From CAWJAP01 sp963834365 (GTDB lineage Bacteria > Acidobacteriota > Vicinamibacteria > Vicinamibacterales > Vicinamibacteraceae): DNA of 64,000 nucleotides. Below the pieces are notes generated by a model that did no database searches, had not been told where the DNA came from, and was given only the letters and a program-made list of their open reading frames with translations. Below, piece after piece: positions 51,973 to 61,852 of the stretch. The position numbers were made by a program, and so were the translations under genes. The stretch lies in the NCBI GenBank assembly GCA_963834365.1, contig CAWIBS010000029.1, forward strand, positions 186,001 through 250,000. Direction: 5' to 3'. Position 1 is the first letter of the stretch. Each line of letters begins with the position of its first letter.

Positions 51973-52741
51973 TCACTCGGGCCCGTCGAAGCGCAAGACG
52001 AGCACGGTGACGTTGTCGCGGCCGCCGCGCGCGAGCGCGCGGTCCACGAGCTGCTGGGCGCGGGCCTCCAGCGGCTCCTCGGTGTCGAGCGTCGCGAGCA
52101 TCTCGTCGTCGCCTACCAGATCGTGGAGACCATCGGTGCACATCATGAGCAGGTCGCCCGGCTCGAGCCGGCGTTCCTGCATCCGCAGCTCGGTCTCGCC
52201 GAGCGTGCCGATGGCCTTGGTGATGACGTGGCGGAGCGGGTGGCGCTCGAACTGCGCTTCGTCAATCGCGGGGTCCTGGGCGCGAAGCGTGGCCAGCCAG
52301 GAGTCGTCGACGGTGAGCCGGCTGATGGCGTGATCCTTCACGAGATAGAGCCGGCTGTCGCCGACCGTCGCGAAGGTCATCATGCCTTTGCTGATGATGG
52401 CCGAGACGACCGTCGTGCCCATGCCTGAGTACCTGGACGCCGCTCTCGCTCATCTGGAAGACCCGGCGGTTGGCGAGCCGCAGGGCGGTGCGCAGGCGAT
52501 TGGCGTCGAAGGACAGCTCGGTTTCGACACCGAAGGGCCAGGTGAATTCTTCGTCGTCCTTCGTGCGCCGGACGAACGCCTCGATGCTCTCGAGGGCCTG
52601 GCGTGAGGCAATCTCGCCGGCGTTGTGGCCGCCCATGCCGTCGGCGACGAGGAAGAGTCCGAGCTCGACGTCGAAGAAGAACCCGTCTTCGTTCACCCGA
52701 CGCACGAGCCCGGGGTGCGTCACCGCCTTCACCGTCACCAT
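51973..52741 (-). CDS. PP2C-family Ser/Thr phosphatase (one frame break)
   Basis: About 256 residues, the length of a bare PP2C (Stp/PrpC type). Metal-binding motifs are present: VNEDGFFF, LVADGMGGHNAGE, TVGDSRLYLV, CTDGLHDLV and GGRDNVTVLVLRF. One extra G near 52430 shifts the frame between SGVQ and YSGMGTTVV. ATG 52741 is preferred over TTG 52753. It is divergent from the kinase at 52906, the usual partner arrangement, and would reverse that kinase's phosphorylation of FHA ligands. Confidence 0.88.
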
Positions 52742-52840
52742 GATGGGGCTCAACTATCGCACAACTGTCCGCCCATTCGAGCCGGCGGGCTGCGCCCGCC
52801 CGCAGGCCGGCCCCGTCGGAAGCGTGCGCGGCCGGCAAGG

Positions 52841-52846
52841 TAAAAT
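52841..52846 (+). promoter_or_regulatory. -10 box ahead of second Ser/Thr kinase
   Basis: TAAAAT lies 59 bases before the GTG start at 52906 in an otherwise GC-rich divergent gap. No clear -35 is visible. Confidence 0.35.
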
Positions 52847-52905
52847 GATCTGTTGGCGAGCCTGACGCGCTCCACTTCCGGAGTGCGGAAAGGCTTGGAG
52901 CCTGC

Positions 52906-55900
52906 GTGCCTCCCTCGAGCCCAGAGGTCATCGGCAAATACACGATCCAGCGATGGATCGAGAGCGGCGGGATGGGGGACATCTACCTCGCCCTCGATCC
53001 CAGCCTCGATCGGCCGGTCGCCATCAAGCTCCTGCGCGAGGGCTTCGACAGCGAGGACCTGCGGGAGCGCTTCGAGCGTGAAGCGCGCGCGGCCGGCCGG
53101 CTCTCGCACCCCAATATCGTCACCGTCTACGAGTTCGGCGAGTACGACGGGCGGCCGTTCATCGCCATGGAGTACGTGCCCGGTGAATCGCTGGCCAAGC
53201 TGATTCGCCGCCGCCACGCGATCCCGCTGACCCAGCGGCTCGAGATGATGGAGGGGCTCTGCGCCGGGCTGGCGCACGCGCATCGCGCCGGCATCGTCCA
53301 TCGCGACATCAAGCCTGCCAACCTCATGGTGGACGGCGAAGGCGGCATCAAGGTGCTGGACTTCGGGATCGTCCGCATGGCCGGATCCGGGCTCACGCAT
53401 CAGGGCGTGCTCGTGGGGACCGTCAACTACATGTCGCCGGAGCAGATTGCCGGCAGCGGTTTCATCGATCACCGGAGCGATGTCTTTGCGGTCGGCACGG
53501 TGTGCTACGAGCTCTTCGCGCTGAAGCGCGCGTTCCCCGGCGAGATGGCCGAAGTGCTCTACAAGATCGTGCACGCCGATCCCGAGCCGCTGGCCAGCCT
53601 GTGCCCCGGCCTCGAACCGGCGATCGAACGCGCGGTCCATCGCTGCCTCGAGAAGAGTCCCGATCGCCGCTACCAGGATCTCACGCACTTGAAGCGCGAC
53701 CTGGCGCGCATCCGGCAGCGGCTCGAGCTCGAAGCCGACTCGAGCGCGACGATCGTGCCTCGCGACGTCGCCGTCCAGGGCCCGCCGCCGCCTCCCGATA
53801 CCGTGTCACCGATCCTCGGCGAGGCGCAGGCGGCGCTCGACGCGCAGGATCTCGACCGCGCCGTGGCGCTGGCCGAGCGGGCGTTTGCGCTGGCGCCCGA
53901 GGATGCGCGGGCGAAGCAGATTCTCGAGAAGGCGCAGCGGACCCGCCAGTCCCGCGCCCTGGCCGGCGCCCTCAATCGCGCGCAGAGCGCGCTGTCCCGC
54001 AAGGACTTCGCCGGCGGCGCGTCAGGCCGTGGACGAGGCGCTCGGCGCCGATCCGGAGAATGCGGTCGCGCTCGGTGTGCAGCGGGAGGTCGAGAACGCG
54101 CTGTCGGAGCTGCGCCGGCTCGAAGCGCACGAGCGCGCGGCCCTCGAGGTGATCGCGCAGGCGCGGCGGCTGTTCGACGCGGACCGGCACGCCGAGGCCC
54201 TCGACCGCCTGGAGCGCTTCGCGCCGCCGCACCCGCAGGTGACGCACGCGCTCGCCGGGCTGCGCGCCAGGCAGGACGAGCTCGAGCGGGCACGAAAAGT
54301 TCGCGACGCGCGCGTCCATCGCGTGAACGAGCTCCTCGCCGCGGCGCGCAAAGCCCTCGCCGGCGACGACCTCGACCGGGCGCAGGCGGCGGTCCAGGAA
54401 GCGGCCGACCTGGATGCGGACGTGACGCAGATCGCCGTCGTCCGCAAGGCGGTCGAAGACCGGACGCGGGACCTCCAGCGGCTGGCCCAATGGCTTCGCG
54501 ACGGCGAGACGCTGCTCGGTCGCGGCGAGCTGCAGGGCGCGATGCAGCTGGTGCAGGAAGCGCTCCGCGTGCGGCCTGGCGACCCGGCGGCCACCGCGCT
54601 CGGCGGCCGCGTGCAGCAGGCGCTCGACGAGCGGCGCATCGAGGACGAGCGCCGGCGCGCCGAAGAGGCGCGGCAGCGCCAGATCGAGGCATGGCTCGAA
54701 GAGGCGCGCGCCGCGCCCGACGACGAGCAGGCGATGGCGCTGCTCGACCGGATCTTCGAAGTCGCGCCGGCGCACGGCGACGCACGCCGGCTCCTCGACG
54801 ACGTGCGGCGGCGGCAGGAGGAGCGGCTCCGCGCGCGGCGGGATCGGGTCGGCCAGGGAAAGAGAGCCGCCGACGAGGGCCGTTTCGCCGAGGCCCTCGC
54901 GATCCTGCGCCCGCTCGCGAAGGAATCCGCGCAGGATTCCGGGTTTGCGCAGCTGATGCAGCAGGTGGAAGCGGGCGCCGCGCGGGCGGAGGCCGAGCGC
55001 CGGCTCCAGGAGAAGCAGACGGCGACGCTCCAGGAGGCGGCCGACAAGGCGGCGCGTGACGAGTTCGCCGCGGCTCGTGCCCTGATCCAGTCCGTCCTCG
55101 CGCAGCAGCCCGCACATCAGAGAGCCCGGGCTCTTCTGGGTGAGGTGCTCAAGGGCGAGGAACAGCTCACGCGCGCCAGGGGCAGCGTCGAGAAGGCGCT
55201 GGCGCTGTTCGAACGCGGCGATCATGGCGACGCGATCGGTCTGCTCGCGGGCGTCACGCCGCCGCATCCGCTCGTCGCCGCCACGCTCACCCAGCTGCGC
55301 ACCCGACTGGCGGAGATCGAGCGCGGACGCCGGCGAGCCGAGCAGCGGCAGCAATACAGCCGCACCGTGCGGTCGATGGGCGCGCTGCTGCGGAGCCTCG
55401 CGCTCGACCGTCGGCTGCAGCTCCTCCTCGTGGTGACGCTCGCGTCAGTCGCGGCCTGGCGCTATTGGCCCGAGCAGGGGCCTCCGCAAGGGCCGCGCCA
55501 CGCGCGCGACCTCGTGCTGCGCCAGCAACCGGCGGCGACGCCGCCGCAGACCAACGCGTCCGGCGCGGCGGAGCCCTCTCGCGCCACTGACCAGGGTGCG
55601 GCTCCTGCGCCGGGTGCGAGCGCGCGCGACGCCGATCAAAGGTCTGAACCGCCGAAGGAACCGCTCGTCGTCAAGCTCCCGGCCGCCGGCAACGCGGCGC
55701 CGGCTCGCGTCGATCCCGTGTCGCGACCGCAGTCCGAGGGAGACGCGGCGACGAAGCTGCCGGACACCAGGCAGCCCGAGACCAGGCCGGCAGAGACGAA
55801 GCTGCCCGATACCAGAGTGCCGGAGGCCAGGCCGCCGGACACGGCGCCGAGGCCCGCCGATACCGTTGCGCCCGAGCCGAAGCCCGCAGAGACGAGACCC

Positions 55901-56299
55901 GCCGATCCTCCACCGGCAGCTGAGAGGCGAGAGCCGGAACCGGCGCCGAAGCCTGTCACACCGACCGGTCCCAGCCCGCAGGAACTGGCGCGCCGGGACG
56001 TCCAGAACTGGCTGGGTGAGTACGCGAGGACGTACGCCACGCTCGACGAGAGTGCGATCCGCCGGCTGAACCCCGAGGCGGCCCAGGCCTTCTCACGTAC
56101 GAAAGCGCTCGTGGACTCGGTCACGGTGTCCTTCGACAACGTGCGTGTCGAGGTCACGAACGACGGTCAGGGCGCGTTTCTACTCGCTCAGGTCGCGTAT
56201 CAGTACAAGTGGAAGCGATCGGGCTTGCCGCCCAGCCGCAGTGAGAACATCCGCTGGACGCTGAGAAGGAACGGTTCGTCCTGGGTCGTCGCGCAGTAA
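52906..56299 (+). CDS. Transmembrane Ser/Thr protein kinase with helical-repeat region (one frame break)
   Basis: About 1,130 residues after removing one extra G near 54018. Kinase domain residues 8-275: ESGGMGDIY, VAIKLLRE, HRDIKPANLM, DFGIVRM, MSPEQI. A long helical-repeat region follows (again with FAPPHPQV and VTPPHPLV units), then a membrane helix (LQLLLVVTLASVAAWRYW), a Pro-rich stretch with repeated LPDTR/PAETR motifs and a small C-terminal domain (WLGEYARTYATLDESAIRRLNPEAAQAF; SSWVVAQ) like a SnoaL/NTF2 fold. Start GTG 52906 mirrors the paralogue at 20264. Likely source of the phosphothreonines read by the FHA proteins of the locus. Confidence 0.88.
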
Positions 56300-56300
56300 A

Positions 56301-56569
56301 TCTGGCGCCGCGCGCTGCGAGCGCGCGAGCGCCGCAGAGCGCATAGGGCTGTAGTCGAAACGCCGCGTCGCGGCGCCGGGCAACCCGCTTAGGGTTGCCC
56401 GCACAGCGCCGCGACTTGAAGGCGGCCCGCGTCGCGCGCTGTGAGCGCCCAGACCATAGGCTGTAGTCGAAACGCCGCCGTCGCGGCGCCGGGCAACCCG
56501 CTTAGGGTGGCCCGCACAGCGCCGCGACTTGAAGGCGGCCCGCGTCGCGCGCTGTGAGCGCGCGGCGCC
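56301..56569. repeat. Tandem pair of the 112-base dispersed repeat with inverted flank
   Basis: Two units, 56349-56460 and 56461-56569, are almost identical over 109 bases (both begin CTGTAGTCGAAACGCC). 56301-56325 resembles the inverse of their end (TCTGGCGCCGCGCGCT). An inverse third copy lies at 12907-13014. No gene lies here; the last base pair reaches the TAG stop of the barrel gene. Confidence 0.9.
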
Positions 56570-58020
56570 TAGAAGACGTAGTCGAAGCCGATCACCGGCG
56601 TCGGCTTGGGCTTGAGGCCGTTGTCGGTCAGCGAGAAGAGGACGCTGACGTTCAGGAGCAGCGTCTTGGCGATGTTGATCTTCGCGCCGACGATGCCGAG
56701 CGCGAGGTTGAGATTCGCGCCGTCTTCCCGGATCGAGAACTCGTCGGTCGCCGTGAAGCCCGCGGTCGGGATCGCGCCGGCGGCGCGGTTGTCGTAGACG
56801 TTGTCTCGAGTCTCGAAGCGCGTCACGTCGCGGAGGGTGCGGCCCCGGACGTCGAAGCCGAGCGTGAGCCGCGGGTGGGCAGCGACGGCGAACCCGAACG
56901 TGTAGTTGAACTCGTCGGGGACCGAGAGATCGAAGTCGAGCTCGGTGAGCGCGTCGAGCCCGTCCGGCGAGATCGTGTCCAGCTCGTGGGCGTCTTCGTT
57001 CACGTCCAGGGCGATGGCGGCGGCGCTCGATTCGCCGCTCGAGAACGTGTACCCGATGTTGACGTGCGGGCTGAAGATGCCGTACTCGCCCGAGTAGATG
57101 AAGAACGTGTGAGCCTGGGTCGCGCCGGTGCCGAGGAGCTCGTCCTTGTCGCCGGTCGGCAGCCGCAGGTCGATTGCCGCCGCAAGCGCGCTGGTCGTCG
57201 TCCGCGTGAAGTTGTATTTGGCCCGCAGGAGAATGTCGCCGAGGCCGCTCGACGTTCCGGTTTCGGCAAAGAGCGCCGAGGTGGAGCCGGCGCCGTCGAA
57301 GCTGTGAATCAGGGGTTGGCTGCTCGACGCCGTGCGCAGGACCTCCGCGTTGACCGCGGCCCTCATCTCCACGTTGACGAACGGCACCGCGATGCCGACG
57401 TCGAACCGGTCGGCGACGCCGTAGTTGGCGAACAGGGCCGTGGCGCGGGTGTCGACGTCGAGCACGAGATCGGTGCGGAGCAGGTCGCGCTCGAAGTCGG
57501 GCGTGAAATTGGTCACCTGCGTCGGATTCGCCACCGCAGCCAGACAGCAGTCGCTGTGCTGCCGGATGAAGGACAGGCCGCCAGACTCGAGCTCCACCCC
57601 CTCGAACGCGTCATAGCTGGTCGCCTGGAAGCTCATACCGAGGTTGAACTTGCCCCGGCCAATTGTGAGCGCGCGTTCGGCGAAGGCCGGGCCGAACGTC
57701 GTGCTCGACGGCGTGACCTCTCCAGTCGCCGGATCGGTGGCATAGCTGAAGCCGCCCGACGATGAGCTCAGCGGGAAGGAGAGGACCTGTGCCCCGAGGG
57801 ACACGTTCACTTGTCGCGGCGTCCGCGCCAGGCTCTCGCCGACGAGGAAGTGCGGCTCGTGGGTCCCGCCCGCTACCATGATCGGTGACGTGCGGTTCAA
57901 CGTCGCTTCCTGGATGACGCGCGCGACGAGCCCGGCGAGGGGCCTCTCCTGGGCGGCGGCCACGAGCGGCGTGAGCGTGGCCAGCGTGACGGCAATCGAC
58001 AGCCTGCGCAGCAGATACAT
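56569..58020 (-). CDS. Outer-membrane beta-barrel protein
   Basis: 483 residues. Signal peptide (MYLLRRLSIAVTLATLTPLVAAAQ), then alternating amphipathic strands with recurrent LNLGMSFQATSYD and GDILLRAKYNFTRTTTSALAAAIDLRLPTGD, ending in GFDYVF, the aromatic end expected of outer-membrane barrels. ATG 58020 is chosen over the open upstream extension because the signal peptide begins there and GAGG lies six bases upstream. Family resembles transporter/phenol-degradation-like MetA-type barrels; the ligand is unknown. A CC pair (SDCCLAAVANP) lies in an exposed-loop-like segment. Frame intact; divergent from the next gene. Confidence 0.75.
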   Translation of the reverse strand: MYLLRRLSIAVTLATLTPLVAAAQERPLAGLVARVIQEATLNRTSPIMVAGGTHEPHFLVGESLARTPRQVNVSLGAQVLSFPLSSSSGGFSYATDPATGEVTPSSTTFGPAFAERALTIGRGKFNLGMSFQATSYDAFEGVELESGGLSFIRQHSDCCLAAVANPTQVTNFTPDFERDLLRTDLVLDVDTRATALFANYGVADRFDVGIAVPFVNVEMRAAVNAEVLRTASSSQPLIHSFDGAGSTSALFAETGTSSGLGDILLRAKYNFTRTTTSALAAAIDLRLPTGDKDELLGTGATQAHTFFIYSGEYGIFSPHVNIGYTFSSGESSAAAIALDVNEDAHELDTISPDGLDALTELDFDLSVPDEFNYTFGFAVAAHPRLTLGFDVRGRTLRDVTRFETRDNVYDNRAAGAIPTAGFTATDEFSIREDGANLNLALGIVGAKINIAKTLLLNVSVLFSLTDNGLKPKPTPVIGFDYVF

Positions 58021-58111
58021 GTTGACCTCGGGATAATGGCGAAGGGAGTTGGGAAGAGCACGAGGCACGAGTGGACGAGGCACAAGGAAGGTGAAAGGAG
58101 GATAATCCGGC

Positions 58112-59116
58112 ATGTCCATTCAGCGCGTTCCCGGTCCGTGGCTCGCGGCACTGGCGGTTGCCGCCAGCCTTCCGGCGCTCGCCGCTGCCGCAGCGCGACC
58201 GACCTCGACTGTCACGAGCGCCGCGTCACAGGCCCCCGCTCCTGCCGCTGACAAGCCCTCGGCTCAGGCCAGCGACCCGCGGCAGCTCGCCGCCCAGGCC
58301 CGCCGCCTGACGACGAGCGGGAAGATCGACGAGGCCGTGACACTGTTCAACAACGCCTTGGAAGCGGATCCCGAACTCTTCGACGCGCACCTGGGCCTCG
58401 GGATTGCGCTCGACCTGCAGGGCCGGTACGCGCCCGCCCGCGAGCACCTCAGTCGGGCCCTGGCGCTGTCGCCCGCGAATACCCGCGGCACGGCGCTTTC
58501 CGCCATGGCTGTGTCGTACGGGTTCGAGGGCAACGCGACCGAAGCCGCCAAGTATTACGAGAAGCAGTTCGACCTCCAGATGGCGGAACAGGCCTTCGAT
58601 GGCGCCGCCGGCACCGCGAACGCCATCGGCCGGGTGTTCCTCGAGGCCGGGAACCTCGACAAGGCGGAGGCCTGGTATCGGACGGGCTTCGAGACCGCCC
58701 GCAAGCTCCCGGGCCTGCCGCAGGACCAGGTCGATCTCTGGGAGATGCGCTGGCTGCACGGGCAGTCGCGTCTGGCCGCCCGCCGCGGTCAGCGGGCGGA
58801 GGCCGAGCGCCACGCGGCGGCCCTGCAGGCGCTGGTGGCCAAGGGCGGAGAAAACGCGAAACAGGAACCGATCCTGCGGTATCTCCTCGGCTACAACGCG
58901 TTCTATCTGGGCGACCTGGATCGTGCGATCGCCGAGCTGTCGCGGGCCGATCAGGCCGACCCCTTCATCCTCGGGCTGCTGGCGCAGACCTACGAGAAGA
59001 AGGGCGATCGGGTGAAGGCGAAGGAATACTGGAACAAGGTTCTGGGACTCTACGGCCACAGCCTGCAGAACGCGCTGATGCGCGATCGCGCCCGCGCCGC
59101 GGTCGGGAGCAAGTAG
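58112..59116 (+). CDS. Exported TPR protein
   Basis: 334 residues with a signal peptide ending AAAA and a low-complexity Ala/Pro linker. About six TPR helices-pairs follow (ARRLTTSGKIDEAVTLFNNALEADPELFDAHLGLGIAL; GRVFLEAGNLDKAEAWYRTGFE; YLLGYNAFYLGDLDRAIAELSRADQADPFILGLLAQTYEKKG). AAAGGAGG about 11 bases upstream supports ATG 58112. A periplasmic scaffold or adaptor; no enzymatic motif. Divergently transcribed from the barrel gene, with which it may work. Frame intact. Confidence 0.82.
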   Translation: MSIQRVPGPWLAALAVAASLPALAAAAARPTSTVTSAASQAPAPAADKPSAQASDPRQLAAQARRLTTSGKIDEAVTLFNNALEADPELFDAHLGLGIALDLQGRYAPAREHLSRALALSPANTRGTALSAMAVSYGFEGNATEAAKYYEKQFDLQMAEQAFDGAAGTANAIGRVFLEAGNLDKAEAWYRTGFETARKLPGLPQDQVDLWEMRWLHGQSRLAARRGQRAEAERHAAALQALVAKGGENAKQEPILRYLLGYNAFYLGDLDRAIAELSRADQADPFILGLLAQTYEKKGDRVKAKEYWNKVLGLYGHSLQNALMRDRARAAVGSK

Positions 59117-59133
59117 TCGGCGGACGGGGATAC

Positions 59134-59198
59134 GGGGACGGGAGCCCCGTCTTGATCATGCGGGGCTCCCGTCCCCATCATGCGGGGCTCCCGTCCCC
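59134..59198. terminator. Hairpin and 22-base tandem repeat between convergent genes
   Basis: The 22-base unit ATCATGCGGGGCTCCCGTCCCC occurs twice in tandem (59155-59176, 59177-59198), and 59134-59148 is the exact inverse of its last 15 bases. Either copy can pair to give a strong GC stem, suited to stopping transcription from both convergent genes. It also supplies the last codons and TGA of the MFS gene. Confidence 0.65.
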
Positions 59199-60512
59199 GA
59201 CTCGCGCGTTCTCTTCATCCGCAACCCGGCGGCCTTCGGCGACGTCGACGCCGGCGAGGAGCACCGCGCCGACGACGAAGAAGAGCAATACCGACAGGAT
59301 GGCGGCGCGGCTCGACCCGGTCAGCCCCACGGCGAGCGAGAAGAGCAGCGGGCCGAAGATGCCCGCGAACTTCTCGAACACCGCGAAGAAGCCGAAGAAC
59401 TCCGACGAGCGATGCCGGGGGATCATGCTCGCGAAGAGCGACCGGCTGAGCGCCTGGCTCCCGCCCTGCACCGTGCCGACGAGGATGGCGAGCGCGAAGA
59501 ACTGCCACGCGCTCGTCATCGAGTACGCCAGCACCGTGATGACCGTGTACACGGCGAGCGAGATGAAGATGGCGGGTTTCGGCCCGATGCGCGCCGCCAG
59601 CCGGCCGAAGACGAACGCGAACGGAATGCCGACGAACTGCACCAGCAGCAGGGCGGCGATCAGGCTGCCCTCGGCGATTCCGACCTGCGTGCCATAGAGC
59701 GAGGCCATGCGGACGATGGTCTGGATGCCGTCGTTGTAGAGCAGGAAGGCGAGCAGCAGCAGGAAGGCATGCCGGTAGCGGCGCAGTTCGCGCAGTGTCC
59801 CGGCGACCTGGGCAAACGCGCCCATGAGCGAGGCCCGGCCGCCGTGCGCGGCCACGGCGGGCTCGGACACCCGACGCATCAGCGGAATCGTGAACACGAT
59901 CCACCAGATCGCCACGCTCAGGAACGACGCCCGCGTGGCCTGGCCCGCATCGGTGAAGCCGAACCACGACGGCCGCTGAATCCACAGCAGGTTCAGCGCC
60001 AGCAGCAGGCCGCCGCCCAGGTAGCCGACGGCAAAGCCGGTCGTCGCCACGGTGTCGAGCTCGTCGCGCCGGGCGACGTGCGGCAGCAGCGAGTCGTAGA
60101 ACGTCAGCGATCCTGCGGCGCCCATGTTGCCGAGCATGAAGAGCACCAGGGCGAGGCGCCAGTCGCCCGTGGACACGAAGACCAGGCCGGTCGTCGGCAG
60201 TGCGCCGAGGAGCATGAAGGCGACCAGCAGGCGCTTCTTGTGCCCCGCGGCATCGGCCAGCGCGCCGAGCGGCGGCGAGATCACGGCGGTCACGGTGAGC
60301 GCGATCGTGGTCGCGATCCCGAACCGGAAGGCGGCCACGTTCTCGGGAAGTCCGGCGGCCGCGACCTTGGCGTAGTAGATGGGGAAGACCGCCGCGATGA
60401 TGGTGGTCCAGTAGGCGGAGTTCGCCCAGTCGTACATGACCCAGGCCCGCAGCTCCGGACGGCCGAGGCCGAGTCGCACGAGAAGGGAAGGTTTCGCGTC
60501 GGGCATTGACAT
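59178..60512 (-). CDS. MFS transporter, Atg22/UMF1 family
   Basis: 444 residues with about 12 membrane helices. The N-terminal signature ELRAWVMYDWANSAYWTTIIAAVFPIYY and the family motif VQGGSQALSRSLFASMIPRHRSSEFFGFF place it in the Atg22/UMF1 group, whose yeast founder exports amino acids from vacuoles. Bacterial members are proposed effluxers with unknown substrates. The last residues (GDGSPA) come from the 22-base tandem repeat. Start 60512 or 60506 (both ATG). Frame intact. Confidence 0.88.
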   Translation of the reverse strand: MSMPDAKPSLLVRLGLGRPELRAWVMYDWANSAYWTTIIAAVFPIYYAKVAAAGLPENVAAFRFGIATTIALTVTAVISPPLGALADAAGHKKRLLVAFMLLGALPTTGLVFVSTGDWRLALVLFMLGNMGAAGSLTFYDSLLPHVARRDELDTVATTGFAVGYLGGGLLLALNLLWIQRPSWFGFTDAGQATRASFLSVAIWWIVFTIPLMRRVSEPAVAAHGGRASLMGAFAQVAGTLRELRRYRHAFLLLLAFLLYNDGIQTIVRMASLYGTQVGIAEGSLIAALLLVQFVGIPFAFVFGRLAARIGPKPAIFISLAVYTVITVLAYSMTSAWQFFALAILVGTVQGGSQALSRSLFASMIPRHRSSEFFGFFAVFEKFAGIFGPLLFSLAVGLTGSSRAAILSVLLFFVVGAVLLAGVDVAEGRRVADEENARVGDGSPA

Positions 60513-60567
60513 CCGCGTTCGATCCGGCGCGGCTGAAGCCGCGCCCTCCTGCGGTCCTTGCCGTCGT

Positions 60568-60609
60568 GAGCCTCGAGCCCAGAGTCCTGAGCGCTGAGCG
60601 CTCGGCCTC
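60568..60609. repeat. Heptad repeat array (GAGCGCT type)
   Basis: Six units in exact seven-base phase (GAGCCTC, GAGCCCA, GAGTCCT, GAGCGCT twice, CGGCCTC), ending three bases before the stop of the AAA ATPase gene. The unit is related to the array at 259-315. A GGCTGAAGCC hairpin lies at about 60528-60542. Confidence 0.8.
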
Positions 60610-60612
60610 GCG

Positions 60613-61761
60613 TCAGTACGTCCGGCGCGCGACCCACTCGCGCATCAGCGAGTCGACGACCACGTAACGGCCGTCCGGCTCGCGGGCGATGAGATCCTGC
60701 CGGACGAGGGCGGCGAGGCCCGCCTGCACGCTCGAGGCGCCGCCGAGACGGTGGCGGGCGCGGGTCTCGGTCGCGAGCAGGGCAGCGCCCTGCTCGAAGA
60801 CCACGGCTCGAAGCGTCGCGCGTTGCGCCAGCGTCAACCGCTGCCAGACGGCCTCGAACAGCGTGTCCTGCTCGTCGAGCAGCCGCCGCAGCGTATCGTG
60901 CAGGTCTTCGATCGTCGCGGTCCGCCGCCGCGTCGCGGCGACGTAATCCCAGGTCTCGTGCGCCAGCCGCTGCACGTCGTACGGCAGGTTGCCGGCCAGA
61001 TCGACAATCGCGTCGCCGAGCCCGGACTCCGGGCGGATGCCGGTCGCAGCAAACCGCCGCTCCAGGAAATCCGCGAACTCGTCCGCCGGGATGCGGGCGA
61101 GCCGCATCACCGGACCCGCCTTGTAGAACGGCCGCTTGCTGCCGATCATCTGCTCCATGAGGCTCGGTTCCGAGCCGGCGAACACATAGCCCACCTGGCG
61201 CTGCGACTGCACGGCCGCGCGCAGGGCGTGCTCGACCGCTTCGCCGCCGAAAGCGCCGATCGCCTGGAACTCGTCGAGGGCGACGGCGAGGCGCCTGTTC
61301 AGGCGCTCCGCCATGCGGCCGGGCAGCGCGAACACCTCGTCGGCGAGGCGGCTGGCGTCGCGGGCCGTGCGCACGCCCGGGAACGCGAGGTCGACCCGCG
61401 TGGCGCCGCCCGCCGCAGGGGCCAGTCGAAGCTCGGGCCGCATCGACGAGAAGAGCTCGGGCAGCCACGCCCGCGCCCGCTCCAGCCGCGTTTCGAGCGA
61501 GACGAGCGCGCGTGCATAGCCCTCGAGGAACGCCAGGTACGAGCTGAAGCTGCTGACGGTGATTTCGAGCGTCGCGACCTTGCGGCGGGCGAGCGCCGAC
61601 AGGGCCTGCCGAACCAGCGAGGACTTGCCGTAGCGGCGCGGCGAAATCAGAAAGACCTTCTGTCCAGCCCCGAGATCGGCCACCAGCCGTTCGAGCTCGG
61701 CGGCGCGATCCGCGAACGCGTCGAGCGGCACGATCTCGCCGTAGATGAAGGGGTTGGGCAT
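60613..61761 (-). CDS. AAA ATPase, archaeal-ATPase-like
   Basis: 382 residues. N-terminal NPFIYGEIVPLDAFADRAAELERL, Walker A ISPRRYGKSSLVRQAL, Walker B RLAVALDEFQAIGAF and the sensor VFAGSEPSLMEQMIGSKRPFY are the pattern of the ATPase_2/STAND-like group, with a C-terminal winged-helix region (LTLAQRATLRAVVFEQGAALL). Typical of solitary, often mobile bacterial ATPases whose job is mostly unknown. ATG 61761 opens the family's N-terminus; the repeat at 61766 lies directly upstream and leaves no room for a normal ribosome site. Frame intact. Confidence 0.82.
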   Translation of the reverse strand: MPNPFIYGEIVPLDAFADRAAELERLVADLGAGQKVFLISPRRYGKSSLVRQALSALARRKVATLEITVSSFSSYLAFLEGYARALVSLETRLERARAWLPELFSSMRPELRLAPAAGGATRVDLAFPGVRTARDASRLADEVFALPGRMAERLNRRLAVALDEFQAIGAFGGEAVEHALRAAVQSQRQVGYVFAGSEPSLMEQMIGSKRPFYKAGPVMRLARIPADEFADFLERRFAATGIRPESGLGDAIVDLAGNLPYDVQRLAHETWDYVAATRRRTATIEDLHDTLRRLLDEQDTLFEAVWQRLTLAQRATLRAVVFEQGAALLATETRARHRLGGASSVQAGLAALVRQDLIAREPDGRYVVVDSLMREWVARRTY

Positions 61762-61765
61762 GGGG

Positions 61766-61821
61766 CTGGGGACTGGGGGACTGGGCGACTGGGACTGGGG
61801 CGGCTGGAGCGGCTGGGCGAC
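61766..61821. repeat. Short-unit repeat (CTGGGGA type), poorly phased
   Basis: Seven CTGGG-starting units of six to nine bases sit between the ATPase start and the M28 peptidase stop. The spacing is irregular, so this is either a decayed heptad array or a simple G-rich repeat. Confidence 0.6.
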
Positions 61822-61852
61822 GTTACGTCATCCGCTGTAATCATAACGCCGT

